The notes beneath the pieces were generated by a model. The model saw only the letters and a list, made by a program, of their open reading frames with translations, was not told where the DNA came from and did no database searches. DNA of 64,000 bases from Chloranthus sessilifolius (taxonomy: Eukaryota; Streptophyta; Magnoliopsida; Chloranthales; Chloranthaceae): NCBI GenBank assembly GCA_021018995.1, contig CM037588.1:92664765-92728764 (forward strand). Reading direction: 5' to 3'. The translations under genes were made by a program, and so were the position numbers. Shown in pieces: positions 10,873 through 22,438 of the stretch. Numbering within the stretch: the first letter of the stretch is position 1; each line of letters begins with the position of its first letter.

Positions 10873-11766
10873 GAACTACTTAGTCGATCGATCGACCCCA
10901 GCCTACGATCGATCGATTGAAGATAGAGAGGCCTAAAGTTTTAGCGTTTTTATATTTTTAAGTCGATCGATCGATCCAGATTTTCGATCGCTCGATTGTG
11001 GACAGAGTCTTCGGGAATATAATATATTTCCCAGTCGATCGATTGACGCTAGGATCGATAGATCGATCAAGCACGTGAATTAAGTTTGCTAAATGACGAA
11101 AGTTTCCTTTCTTGGGTAGAAATTGTTGTTTTAAGTGTTTTAATTATTTAGGACTTTTCTAATTTCGAGTTAGGGTTTGGTTAGACCATTTAAAAGGCTT
11201 GTAAAACAACATTAAAGTTAATTTTTTGGTGAATGAAAATTATTTTTTCAACTTTGAGAGTTTTAAACTTTCGTGAGGGTGTGATTCTCTCAAACCGAAG
11301 AGTGATTCTTCGTCCCACGTGTGGTGCGAGGCCAACTTTTCCTCCTCTCTATCTTCCTGTGATTTACGAGTTGCGTAAGTAGCATAACCCTAACCTATAT
11401 ATTTCTCTATTAAATCCCAAATTTAACCTATTTCTATACCATTAAATCATTATTTGCCTATATTTTCATCATTAAATCATTATCTGCCTTTCTTTTCGTA
11501 CGATATCGAAAGAACCGGCTTGTGAGTTCGTTCGACACCCTAAAACTGTCGGAGATCTAGCCGTTCGCTAAGAACGTTAGTCTTCTAGATCCGATAGGGA
11601 ACGCACGCGAAAAGTAACACTATTTTGGCCTTGAATTAATTTGTTCAATTGAATCTCGTGATATATTCTTTGATAATTTGTTAAGGAATATTGTCATTTT
11701 AAATTGTTTAAATTAATTTTAATTTTAATATCAGCCTTAGCATTGCATGTGTTAGTTTCCACATCA
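10873..11766 (+). repeat. Element A 3' LTR, 5'-truncated
   Basis: Its end, CAGCCTTAGCATTGCATG through CCACATCA, matches in reverse complement the start of the LTRs of element B (14145 and 17789). Other shared blocks are the GTGGTGCGAGGCCAAC box near 11320 and the AGATCTAGC region near 11570. The start is missing, the palindrome array beginning at once. Confidence 0.75.
10883..11075. repeat. Array of TCGATCGATCGA palindromes
   Basis: About seven clusters of overlapping TCGATCGA palindromes, some with one mismatch, lie in the U3 part of the LTR of A, separated by 20-60 bp of unrelated sequence. Confidence 0.85.
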
Positions 11767-11914
11767 TACCGTTTCCCTCACACCCTTTGTCATTAGTATT
11801 TATATTCCTTACAAAATAATAGGACTCTATGGAGCACTAATACATAGTCACACACACCCACTAATATATGTACACCGACTTTACACACCAACTAGGATTA
11901 ATAATACAACCACA
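11767..11914 (-). repeat. Copia 3' LTR remnant
   Basis: Shares CCTCACACCCTT, ATATTCCTTA, TATGGAGCACTAATACA and the AACTAGGATTAA region with 26234-26417. The first part of the LTR is missing because the LTR of element A abuts it at 11766. A purine-rich tract lies on the minus strand at about 11919-11950. Confidence 0.75.
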
Positions 11915-11954
11915 CCAACGGACACCTCAACACTCTCTCAAGTTGGAGTGTAAA

Positions 11955-12059
11955 TGTCAATCATGCCCAACTTGGAGGGGATGTCATCCAATCAATTCTT
12001 TCCTATTGCCTTGGTGAGTATATCTGCAAGCTGATCTTCAGTACTACCTTGAAGTATAT
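11955..12059 (-). pseudogene. Copia RNase H C-terminal fragment
   Basis: Minus strand reads GSTEDQLADI, the near-universal end motif of copia RNase H, then a decayed tail before the polypurine tract. The rest of RNase H lies beyond the inserted LTR, from 19279. Confidence 0.75.
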
Positions 12060-13507
12060 TGTAATGACCCGAAATTTTCAAGTCGGAAGATATAGAAATA
12101 CCGGGTCACTAGATCATAGTACATAATCCATGCACAGAATTTCTTTGGTATCAATGGAAGTCAACATAAAAAAGAAATTGCAATAAATGTTTTCAATGTC
12201 TATAATGAAGACTATAAGTCTAATAATATCACCGGTGACGGCCGTATGCCACACAAACAATGACACATCAATATTCGAAAAGGTAAGTCATACTCATTTC
12301 TAGGAAAACTCATTTAAAATTGTACCAAGTCCAAATCACCAGTAGATTTCTAAGGGTAAAACTCCTCGGGTGGAAGATCTTCCTTGTCTTCCGGTACAAA
12401 ATCAGGGTCTTTATCAGTGTTAGTACCTGTGACACCTAGTGTCGCGGTGAGCTAAAAGTCCACATGCTTAGTTGGGCAAATCCAATAACCATTCATTTTA
12501 TAGTCTTATAACACATAGCTCTTACTGATTCTAATGGGAGTCATTACAATTCACATTCCAAGATGATTATTTCCAAGTGAAAAATCGAATTTATAATATA
12601 TTTTTCGGTGGATTTCAGATGTCATATTCAGGGAGTCCAAATGTAAATTTCAAACACATGTTCCAATACGATGCCTTACGTTGATGTTTATTCATTTCAC
12701 ACGTTATTTCTTCGGTTCATGCAAGACTTATATAATATAACTTAAAAATCTCTAACGCGAATATAGCGTTAGAGCCGATGTCAATGCCGATGGGAATCCT
12801 AACCATCATCGTTCAATGAACAATTTTTCAATGTGCCCAAGCTTCTACGTTGTGAGGAATACTTGTGTGGTTTGATGGGCCGTCGTCACAGTTCAATGTG
12901 TGCAATAGTACGGTTCGATGTGTGCCGGAGCACGGTTCAGTGTTGGATGGCTGTGCCGTCGCACTGGATTCGTTCAAATGAATCGCTTTAAGTTTCATGC
13001 AAAATTCTAGAACATAGTATAGTATTCGTATTCCATAGATAGTTCAAAATTCAAATTCCAAATTCCAATGTTCAAAAAGAGTTCGATATTCAATGAGTTT
13101 TTAGATATTCGATGGAAGTACAATATTCAATGAGTTTCAATTTATTTACTGTGTGCACTAAAATTGACGAATTTCAATTATTCCATAATAATACAACAAT
13201 CAATGGGTTTCAATGTTCTAATTCTAACAATAAGGAGACCATTTTTGAGCTCATTAAATCACTAACAACTACGAATCAGAAGCATACAATACAAGTCGAT
13301 CATTGAAATTCCCCTACATAGGGTCCTAATGTCGCAACGCAAGAAAGAACTGAGATGATCCCTATCAACAACGACCGATTCCTTCTTCTACATCGCACAT
13401 ATAAGTGATATATCAATGGTCTCTGATAACTACGAGCAATTTGTATGTACCTATTTCGAATCAACAAGAAGAAACCTAGGAAAAAGGTCTGAAAAAGGAC
13501 AAAGGTC

Positions 13508-13735
13508 GACATGACTCGCTCGAGCGACAAGCGATGTTCGCTCGAGCGACTCCTTCCAGAAAGTTCTCTATACATTCTTCGACATCTCGCTCGAGCGACT
13601 TATTCTAGAAAAATTTCTGTACATTCGTCGATATCTTGCTCGAGTGACAACCAAACTCGCTCAAGCGACATTTGGCTGAAAGTTTGGCCTCATCCTGACC
13701 CTAGTGAAAGTGAACTCGCTCGAGCGACTTTGTAC
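13508..13735. repeat. Array of CGCTCGAGCG palindromes in LTR E
   Basis: Six copies or near-copies of ACTCGCTCGAGCGAC, at intervals of about 25-55 bp. It begins about 760 bp from the LTR start on the minus strand. Confidence 0.85.
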
Positions 13736-14144
13736 GAGTACGAGGATAACCCCTTTTTCTAGTCCGAAATCGAAATTTCAAAATAATAAATAAAGTTCAA
13801 CAATTATGAGACTAGATCTGAAAATTAAAAAATAGAATACGAACCAAGGGATGATGATATTCATCTTTTGGAACGTGAACGGCGATTCTACTGTAATCTA
13901 GGCCTGAGAAGGTTGATGATCAATGCTATCGTCCGTTCAATGTTCCTATCTTCTCCCTCCTTGATCTTAATGGTGGAAGAGATCAAGGTGACTCTTGTGA
14001 AGAAAACACCCAAAAGGTTTTAGTGTGAAATGAAGAAGATTGACGACGAAGAGTGGTGACAGCTAGGGCTTTTCTTAAGAAGGAAAGAGTGACGGCTAGG
14101 TTTTTCTTTAAGTCTATTCTTGAGAAGAATTCTTAAAGAGATTA

Positions 14145-15223
14145 TGATGCGCGAACTTACTAACTGCAATGTTAAGGCTGAGATTAGGATTAAAATTAAT
14201 TTAATTAATAAAAAAATAACAATTTCTCATAATAAATTATCACGGAAAATTCTAGAAATTCAAGTAGGTGATTTAATTCCGGCCTAAAAATAGCGTTACT
14301 TTAGTGTGCGTTCCTTATCGTGGATCTAGAAGACTAGGGTTCTTATGAATGGCTAGATCTCCGATAGTTTTAGAGCGTTGAACGAACTCGCAAGCGGGCT
14401 CTTTCGATGCCAAACGAAAATAAAACGCTAATAAAGTTAATGATGAACAAAATATTGATTTTAGACTTTTATGAGATCAATAAGCTAGATCTGAGATTTA
14501 ATAGATAAATAAATAATTAGGTCTACGCTACTTACGCAAATCGTAGATCTAAAGAAGATAGAGATGGAAGAAGAGTTGGCTTCGCACCAAACCGCAAGTG
14601 GGAATCGAAGAATTGCTCTCCGTTTTGAGAGAATCACACCCTCACGATAGTTTAGAACTCTCAATTTTGCATAAACAATTTTCATTAACCAAAAAGTTAT
14701 AATAAAGCTGTTTCCAAGCCTTTAAATAGGCTAACCAATGCATAAAACTAGAAATCCTAGTGTAACTCTAAAGTCTTAAAACAATGAGGAAACTAATCAT
14801 ATTTCTAATAGAAGAAACAAATCCTATTTTCTAAAATAAAATAATAAAATAGACTAGTCCTAATTCAAATAGGATTCTTGAAATTCGTCACTTTTTGTGC
14901 AACTTCCAAAAACTGACCATAACTTCTTCAATACTTGTCAGAATTGTATGTTTTTTGGCTCGTTGGAAAGCTACGTCGATAAGTTTTCCAATATGATCAA
15001 TTTCGCATCAATTCGAGTTTGTTTGACACTTCAAAATAGGCCAAACATAAAAGTGACGGGATTGAAAGTTGAAGACCTTAATAAATTTTGGATTTTTTTC
15101 TTTCTGATCAAATGAATTTTTAACGGGCCTTTTGTATATACTCAGTCGTGGGTCCACTTTTTCTTTTGACGTCTCCTCTTTATTAGACCACAATTCAAAC
15201 AGGCAGATCTACAGTTCGTATCA
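14145..15223 (-). repeat. Element B 3' LTR (1079 bp)
   Basis: Starts TGATGCGCGAAC and ends GTTCGTATCA on the plus strand; matches 17789-18919 over its length, with scattered substitutions and indels. The minus strand has AAAGCAGAGGGGAT, a polypurine tract, just before it (15224-15237). Confidence 0.9.
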
Positions 15224-16112
15224 ATCCCCTCTGCTTTGAAAAAGTTCATCCTTGAACTTTGGTTGGCATGGATTTCCACGGTCGCGTTCACAGACAATAT
15301 ATAGGGAACTTCGATCGGAAGCGGCTTGAATTGGACGTCCCCATCAACTCTCCCTGGGTTAGAAGGATGCATTCCCAATGAATACTGGTTGTGATAGAGC
15401 TCCAAGAGATCCGGGTCAATCTGCTGAAACTCTTGTGTAATTCATGTATTCTCTGAATCAATCCTGTTCTTCCACTTGGCCAAATACTTTTGAAGTCCCC
15501 CTTAGTTCGTGGACACAATCTGATTGTCCAACACATTTTCAATGATCTCACGAGTTTACCAAGTAGGTGGGGGTAGTAATGTGGGTAGGGGAATTATTGG
15601 TTCATCAGATGTAGAAGGCTGAAAGGGGTTGGCAGGGATGGTTGAAGGGCTATAGAATGGAACAAGGTCTTCCACGTTGAAAGTCGTGCTCCCCAAATCC
15701 TGCGAAAGATTTAAGATGTAAAAATTAGAATCAACACGCTTCAAGATCTGATAGGGTCTAGCACCGCGAACTTGTAACTTCTTTGCAACTCCTTGCGGGA
15801 ATCGCTTGGGTCTATTCCGAACCATTACAAACTCACCCTCTTGGAATTCTTTAAACTGTCTGTGAGAATCTGTAGAGAATTTGTATTTTTCATTCTTTAA
15901 ATTAATTATTTTCTTAATCTCAGCATGTAACTCATGAATGCAATATGCAAAAGTGGATGTAGACTCTGATGACTTTTGATGAATGGACATTGGGTGAAAA
16001 TCTGTGTTATAGTATTCGGCTTACCCTTCAACTGGATGTGGTATGCCTGATGTTTCTCAGATTGCATTCTCCTTGCAGTCCAAGTGTTGTCAATTTTCGG
16101 TTTACCTTTCAC
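15224..16112 (-). pseudogene. Element B integrase C-terminus and chromodomain
   Basis: Encodes HELHAEIKK, then FQEGEFVMVRNRPKRFPQG and FNVEDLVPFYS, matching the tail of element A at 9340-9640. A chromodomain follows with stops inside (REIIENVLDNQIVST, YLAKWKNR). A short run upstream of 15990 joins directly to the Gag-side linker, marking the deletion of the pol core. Confidence 0.8.
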
Positions 16113-16299
16113 CTTAAGAAGATACTCTCAATATGTTTGATGTATCTTTACCTTGGTAACAAAATATGAATCTCCCAAAACTTTTCCATCTAACCTCTTC
16201 ACATATTGTTCAGTCGGGTATTTGGAAATCAATGAGTAGATAGGATTGGGCTCAGGTGGGTGGGCATCAAGGAATGGGTTTGAAGGTTTCGTTGCTGGG

Positions 16300-17340
16300 C
16301 CTGAAAAACGTGTACGTGCAACTACAGAGTGTAAGTGGCACTACTGACACTAACAACTCTTGTGTAATCGACTCAACTGATACTAACGACTCATGTGTGA
16401 ATAACGCAAGGGGCACTAATGGCTCATGTACACTTGACTCGATTACCTAGTGTGTATTTGCTTTAACCAAAACCAAAGACTCTGAGGTACTCAATTCAAT
16501 TGACCCTAATGATTCTTGTGTATCCAGTTCGTTGGGCTCATGTGTACTCGATTCAAGGGGCACCAACAAGTCGTGTGTACCCAACTCTATAAATACCAAT
16601 GACACATAAGCAAGTGACTCGATTGGTTCATGTATGGGTGACTCAACATCACTACTCACAAGGGAAATAGAAGTCTCTTTAACACAAACTAGACTTTCTT
16701 CAGCTTCTTCTATCTCCTCTTCACTCAGCACGGTACTAGGGTCGTACACTTATTTCACTTCCCTATTCTCTGGCTCCTGAGGACTCACTCTTTTAGTCAA
16801 TAAATTCGGAGTGGGAAATTTTGTGGGGCATTGGTATGCACAATGCCCGAACCCTTGACACTTAAGGCAATCAGGACACCTATCTGTCTTTGTTTTCAAA
16901 TTCCGTAAAAGGTGACGGTGTGTTAAAGGGTTATACTTTTTGATAAGTTTCACCGTCATGTCCTCCCACGTAGAGATGTATTTATTCCGATGAGATTCAG
17001 TACGGTGTTCTACGCGAGTCCAAAAATTTTTGGCATTACCCTCCAACTTTATTTTTGCTAGCCTAATTTTGTACTCATTTGGTACGCCATACCAATCAAA
17101 ATATCCCTCTACATTAGACAACCACTCTACGAAGGTTTTGAGATTTAACCATCCCTTAAAACTTGGAACCTTGTTCTGAATAGATTTGAAAAACTTCTCG
17201 GCAGCGTCGTACTCGGGGTCACGATGATGAGGGTATCCCCTAACTCTAGTCTCATCACGATTTTTGGGACTTTGCCAAGAATTTGGTGTAGCGGTTTCCT
17301 TGTTTGGCTAGTACCCTTTCATGACGGGAAAGAAATTTAC
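16300..17340 (-). pseudogene. Element B gag with zinc knuckle
   Basis: Minus strand encodes a Gag core (EGYFDWYGVPNEYKIRLAKI, then FWTRV) and a good CCHC knuckle, C-L-K-C-Q-G-F-G-H-C-A-Y-Q-C. Downstream is an acidic Ser/Glu-rich linker of about 100 residues at 16447-16749, which normally precedes protease in this family. A stop (TAG near 17310) interrupts the start. Confidence 0.8.
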
Positions 17341-17770
17341 GGTGATGTGTAAGTGACCCATACATGATGCTTGACACAAACACAACTCAGACACAATACT
17401 AAAAAAGACACACTATAAACCAGCAATGGATGAGGACTTTTGTCAAACACTAGACGTGCACACTAGTGAACACTAATGAAATAAAATGCAATAGGATTGA
17501 AATGACATCCAATTATAAAACAAAGTGATGTAAGACAAAAGTTAGACAAATGCTAGATGAAAGCTAGACAAAAAAAACTTAGACAAAAGCTTAAAAAAAA
17601 TAATAAAAACTCAGACAAAAGCTAGACGAAAAATTTCAGACAAAAGCTAGACAAGTTTTCAGACAAAATCTAGACAAATCTGAAATAATGAATCTAGAAT
17701 GGCGTAAACAAAATAATAAAAGAAATAAACCCTAAAACCTATATGAAAATTGAAACCCTAAAACAAAACT

Positions 17771-17785
17771 GACACTCTGATACCA
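17771..17785 (-). other. Element B primer-binding site (tRNA-iMet)
   Basis: Minus strand TGGTATCAGAGTGTC, three bases after the LTR end at 17789; the first 11 bases match the Met-tRNA complement. Confidence 0.8.
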
Positions 17786-17788
17786 ATT

Positions 17789-18919
17789 TGATGTGGGAAC
17801 TTACTAAATGCAATGTTAAAGCTGAAATTAGGATTAAAATTAATTTAATCAATAAAAACATAACAATTTCTCATAACAAATTACCACGGAAAATTCTAGA
17901 AATTCAATTAGGTGATTTAATTCCGACCTAAAAATAGCGTTACTTTAGTGTGCGTTCCCTATCGCGGATCTAGAAACTAGGGTTCTTATGAATGGTTAGA
18001 TCTTCGATAGTTTTAGGGCGTTGAACGAACTCGTAAGCCGCTTCTCTTGATACCAAACAAAAATAAAAGGCTAATAAAATTAATAATGAACAAAATGTTG
18101 ATTTTGGATTTTTATGAGATCAATAGGCTAGATCTAAGATTTAATGTATAAATAAATAATTAGGTTTACGCTACTTACACAAACCGTAGATCTAAAGAAG
18201 ATAGAGATGGAAGAATAGTTGGCCTCGCACCAAACCGCAAGCGGGAATCGAAGAATCACTCTTCGATTTGAGAGAATCACACCATCACGAAAGTTTAGAA
18301 CTCTCAATTTTGCATAAGCAATTTTCATTAATCAAAAAGTTCTAATAAAGTTGTTTACAAGCTTTTAAATAGGCTAACTAATACACAAAACTAAAAATCC
18401 TAGTGTAACTCTAATTCTTAGTTCAAATAAAAGTGAAATATCCTAATTCTTCTAAAACAATAAAATAAAGTCTTAAAACAATAAGGAAACTAATCATATT
18501 TCTAATAAAAAAAATAAATCCTATTTTCTAAAATAAAATAATAGAAGAGACTAATCCTAATTCCATTAGGATTCTTGAAATTCGTCACTTTCTATGCAGC
18601 TTTCGAAAATTGACCATAACTTCTTCAATATTTGTTGGAATTGCACGTTTTTTGGCTCGTTGGAAAACTACTTCGATAAGCTTTCAAATATAACCAATTT
18701 CGCATCAATCCAAGTTTGTTTGACACTTCAAAATAGGCTAAACATAAAAGTGACGGGATTGAAAGTTGAAGACCCTAATAAATTTTAGATTTTTTCTTTC
18801 TGATCAAACGGATCTTTAATGGGCCTTTTTTAAAAACCTATTCGCGGGTCCACTTTCTCTTTTGACGTCTCCTCTTTATCCAATCACAATTCAAACAGGC
18901 GGATCTAAAGTTCGCATCA
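17789..18919 (-). repeat. Element B 5' LTR (1131 bp)
   Basis: Begins TGATGTGGGAAC and ends GTTCGCATCA on the plus strand. It is slightly longer than its partner owing to a short insertion around 18420-18470. Confidence 0.9.
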
Positions 18920-19043
18920 GATTATGACTAAGTTTATTTGTAACATACCTTTTTATAACCTAAATGGAGCTTACCTGATGTTAGGTTGTCATACCATGGA
19001 AGGGTGTATAGGCTTTTATTTCAAAGTTCAAAATATAAGTTTA

Positions 19044-19104
19044 TCGAGTTTCGAACCTCTGACTTCTTGCCTATAACTCGAGCTTTTAGCCAGCAGGTTA
19101 TCTC
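19044..19104 (-). other. tRNA-like module inside LTR E
   Basis: Minus strand has TAACCTGCTGGCTAAAAGC (like a D-arm/box A) followed about 45 bases on by GAGGTTCGAAACT (T-arm/box B). The same module sits at the same place in the related LTRs at 33417, 39810 and 46824. Confidence 0.55.
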
Positions 19105-19278
19105 ATAGCTTGTGTTAAGTATTGGTGGAAATAAATACAAGAGTCTTGAAGATCAACACATGCATCTTTTGGTTCAATGTATTGAAAAGTCAAGGCATGC
19201 GGTGTATTCTTTATTAAGAACTTAATCACTTATAGATTATTAGTGGTTGTCAACGACATGAAAATCCAAGTCGTCACA

Positions 19279-20600
19279 TATACAGAACCCCTTTGATTCA
19301 ACCTTCTCTAATGAAGTGAGCTTACTTCGATATGCTTGGTCCGCTCATGGCATACAAAATTTTCAGCTCTGTGCAACGTAACTTCATTGTCTTTATAGAG
19401 CGTAATGGGAAACTTCACGTTAACTCCAAAGTCAACTAAAATGAAACAAAGCCACATGCACGGCCACCTTGGGACATGGCCCTATGTTCCCCTTAAGCAC
19501 TTGGGTATGGAAGTAAATTTTGCTTCTTATTTTTTTCGGTAACCAAGTTTTCACCAAGAAAGGTGCAATAACCTGAAGTAGATCTTCTGTTACTCAGAGA
19601 GCCAACCCAGTTTGAGTCAATGAATACTGAACATCACAGTGTCCGCTATTGTTGTAAAGTAATCTTCTTCCTAGATTGCCCTTCATATACCTTAGGATTC
19701 TGTAGACAACATCAAGATGTGTTGTCTTAGGAGCATGCTGCCTACACTATCTCAACCACACTTTCAACATAAGCAATGTTAGGGCGAGTCATGATGAGAT
19801 TAATGAGTTTTCCCACGAGCTGTTGGTGGGTTCTACGGTCCCTCTCCATAAGGAGTTACAACCGGCCTACAACCCAACATACCCGCTTTGCTTCAAAACA
19901 TCAAGGCTATACTTTCTCTAAGATATTGCTATCCCTTTCTTAGACTTGGCCGTTTAGTGTCCAAAAAATACTTGAGTGGACACAAATCTTTAATGTCTAA
20001 CACTCTTTCTTAGGTAACTTTTTAGCTTGAGCATCTCTCCACTGTCATCTCTGGTAACAATGATATCATAAATATATACCACCGGTGTCGTGAGCTGATC
20101 CCCTTCACTAATAAAGTTTGGTCCTTCCTTTGATATCCGAACATCATTTAACTGTTTGAACCATGTTCCGGGGGATTGTTTCTACCCCTAGATAGCCTTT
20201 TTCAGTCTACATACCTTACTCTTCTCTCTTTGAGGAGAGAAACCTGGAAGAAGAGCCATATATATCTCTTCCTTCCATTCCCCATGTAAAAGGTATTTTT
20301 GACATCTAACTGTACTTCTCTCACTTGTATGCTATAAGTGAGAAAAGTACATTGATGGTGTTCGACTTTGCTACAGGTGTGAATGTCTCCTGATAATCAA
20401 TATCTTGTGTTTGTGTAAACTCCTTGGCAACTAGTCTAGCCTCATACCTTTCAATCGAACCATACGGTCTATATTTGATAGTTTGCATTCCAACTTTTCT
20501 TTTTCTTTCAATAACCTCCATAACTTCCTAAGTGCCATTTTGCTCGAACGCTTTCATTCTTGTATCATAGCTTCCTTCCACTGTAGATGAGATAGGGCAT
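19279..20600 (-). pseudogene. Copia reverse transcriptase and RNase H
   Basis: The best stretch (20321-20521) reads YEARLVAKEFTQTQDIDYQE and TFTPVAKSNTI, diagnostic of copia RT. Downstream are LDVKNTFLHGE and a decayed catalytic box VYIYDIIVT, where the usual Y-V-D-D is lost. RNase H is marked by AENFVCHERTKHIEV at about 19310-19360. Multiple stops and shifts. The remainder of RNase H is across the inserted LTR at 11955-12059. Confidence 0.85.
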
Positions 20601-20849
20601 CAGAAATACAAGTAGGGACAATGGTAGAATCTAATGAAGGAAAAGATAAATGTGACTTTGGGAGTGCTTGGTATGTCACAGACTTATTTATAGGGTGACG
20701 AGTACAAGAGCTGGGGTTTTACGCAAACAATAGTAAAATTGAGGTCAGAAACATGGGGACCTACTTTTGGAGATGGATTTGATCAGTAATATAAGGGAGA
20801 GACTCTTGATCTTTACAGGGAGAAGAGACTCATCAACAACACAGGTATG

Positions 20850-21250
20850 AGATAGTCAAAAACAGAAAACATAGAATGAAGAGTACTGGGTCATATTAGA
20901 CATGTGGTTAGTCGCCCCGGAATCGATGATCCAAGGAGACTGAGATGACGTGGATGCGTGGATAAACATGATGATACCTGAATCAGCCATGTAGGAAGAA
21001 GAGGATGACTATGTGATCACTCCTGCTGTGTGCGGCTGATAGGAGAACATGATTATGATGATATAACAGGAGGCATCACTGTAGAGGACATCATAATAAG
21101 AGAAGATGACATGCTTCCGTTATCAACAACTGAAGCATAGACCCGATTGTTTTGATTGTTAAGAAATTTGGGATGTCCTACGATGTCCTAACAAGTCTCC
21201 TTCAAGTGCCCCTTCCTACCGTTGTGGGTACAGTTCCACTTTTCTTTCTC
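20850..21250 (-). pseudogene. Copia protease and zinc knuckle
   Basis: The minus strand has a CCHC-like knuckle at about 21175-21240 (C, then GRKGHLKETC) and, some 250 bp downstream, the protease active site SPWIIDSGATNHMS with an intact D-S-G triad. After it the reading decays, and RT begins about 300 bp later, leaving no room for integrase. Confidence 0.8.
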
Positions 21251-21624
21251 TTCACATGACAAAGAACTTCTACCACATCCACATCCACCACTCCTACCAC
21301 CACCATCACGTCTAATCTAAAAAATGATGTGTTGTGCGCTCTGGAGATTGGAGAGACACATTAATGAACTTCATTCGCGTCTTCACCCACAGAAGGAGAG
21401 AAAAAGCTGTGCTCAAAGGTGGAAGATTCTCAATACCCAGGATACTAGCTTGAATATATTCATACTCTGGAGTAACACCGCTCATGAAATCAAATATCTT
21501 ATTATCTTCTTCTTTCCTTTGGTATGCTCATGCATTCCCCACATAGTGTTTTACTTGCGCATGTAGTACACTTCCCATGCCCTTGGTAGTGGCTCACATG
21601 CCTCTCAACTGAGTATAGTGGTCA
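21251..21624 (-). pseudogene. Copia gag, C-terminal part
   Basis: Minus strand encodes YTQLRGM and a FMSGVTPEYEYIQASILG segment typical of copia Gag (UBN2 type), with stops. Element C separates it from the Gag N-terminus at 25139-25540. Confidence 0.75.
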
Positions 21625-22438
21625 TGATGTAGGAAAATCGCATGTTAACCATAAAATAGCGTAAATCTCGCACGATAGGGGTTAGGGTTCCCGCTCGTCA
21701 ATTAAAAGAAAAATAAAAAGAAAAATAGTGGTAAAAGAAGATCCAAGGAATCACTCCAAGGAAGAAAAGTTGGCCTCACACCAAACTGCACGCTAGAAGG
21801 ATCACTCTTCTAATGAAAACTCATCTCACGTTCTCTAGAATTCGCACAAAGCAAAACTCGTAAATTTGATTAATCATCCATTCAATATTTTGATAAGAGA
21901 TTACAATGTATATTTATAAAGAAAAGAAACCCATAAATACTACTAAGATTAAAACTCCTAATCAACTATTAAATTTTTTTAATCTAATGGTCATAATTAA
22001 TTTCACTACTAATCCCTTCTTACGCGAGCACTTTTGAAGGATCAAACGATGTCTGATGGACGTGAAATTGGTCTTATTTGAAAGCTTATCAAAGTAGCTT
22101 TCCAACAAGACAAGAATCACATAATTTCGATATATATTAATAGACTTATAACCACTTTTCCAATGATTGCATAGTAAGTGATGAAATTAACAGTTACATA
22201 TCACATAAATGTATCTGACCTCTAAATAATTTAAATAAGGAAACTAATCCTAAAACAAACCACTTATTAAAAGAATCATAATAAAAAAAGAAACTAAACC
22301 TAAATAAAATGCCTAAAATAATGTGCACATAGGTCTTTAACGGGCCTTTTAAAAACCCATTCGTAGGTCCACTTTCTCTTTTGATATCTCCTCTTTATCC
22401 GGCCACGATCTCGACGTGTAGGCTTCTACTCCGCGTCA
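21625..22438 (-). repeat. Element C 3' LTR (814 bp)
   Basis: Plus strand starts TGATGTAGGAAAAT and ends CTCCGCGTCA. Matches 23469-24267 throughout, including the GCACGATAGGGGTTAGGG box near the start. Confidence 0.85.

Larger units (their letters stand above)
1442..11766 (+). mobile_element. Ty3 chromovirus A (decayed, multiply interrupted)
   Basis: The plus strand holds, in Ty3 order, Gag with zinc knuckle, aspartic protease, reverse transcriptase, RNase H, integrase, a C-terminal chromodomain and a 3' LTR ending at 11766. Integrase lies after RNase H, which is the Ty3 rather than copia order, and the chromodomain makes it a chromovirus. The coding region is cut by a TRIM-like element, a MITE, a LINE and a solo LTR and carries many stops and shifts. 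Its 3' LTR abuts a truncated copia LTR, so A apparently inserted into that LTR. The 5' LTR was not found in the window. Confidence 0.85.
14145..18919 (-). mobile_element. Chromovirus B, internally deleted, complete ends
   Basis: Two LTRs (14145-15223 and 17789-18919) flank 2565 bp. GATTA occurs directly before 14145 and directly after 18919, a perfect 5-bp target duplication. A primer-binding site and polypurine tract are present. The inside has Gag with zinc knuckle and the end of integrase with chromodomain, but protease, RT, RNase H and the integrase core are missing. It would depend on enzymes from a relative such as A. Confidence 0.92.
12060..19278 (-). mobile_element. Solo LTR E (about 2.44 kb), split by element B
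   Basis: The minus strand begins TGTGACGACTTGG at 19278 and ends GGGTCATTACA at 12060. Removing element B with one GATTA copy leaves about 2439 bp. The first 350 bp match, in order, the start of the LTRs at 39652 and 46654, so it is Tekay-type. It interrupts the copia RNase H; flanking TATAT and TATAC form a near-perfect 5-bp duplication. No internal region remains, as expected after LTR-LTR recombination. Confidence 0.8.
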
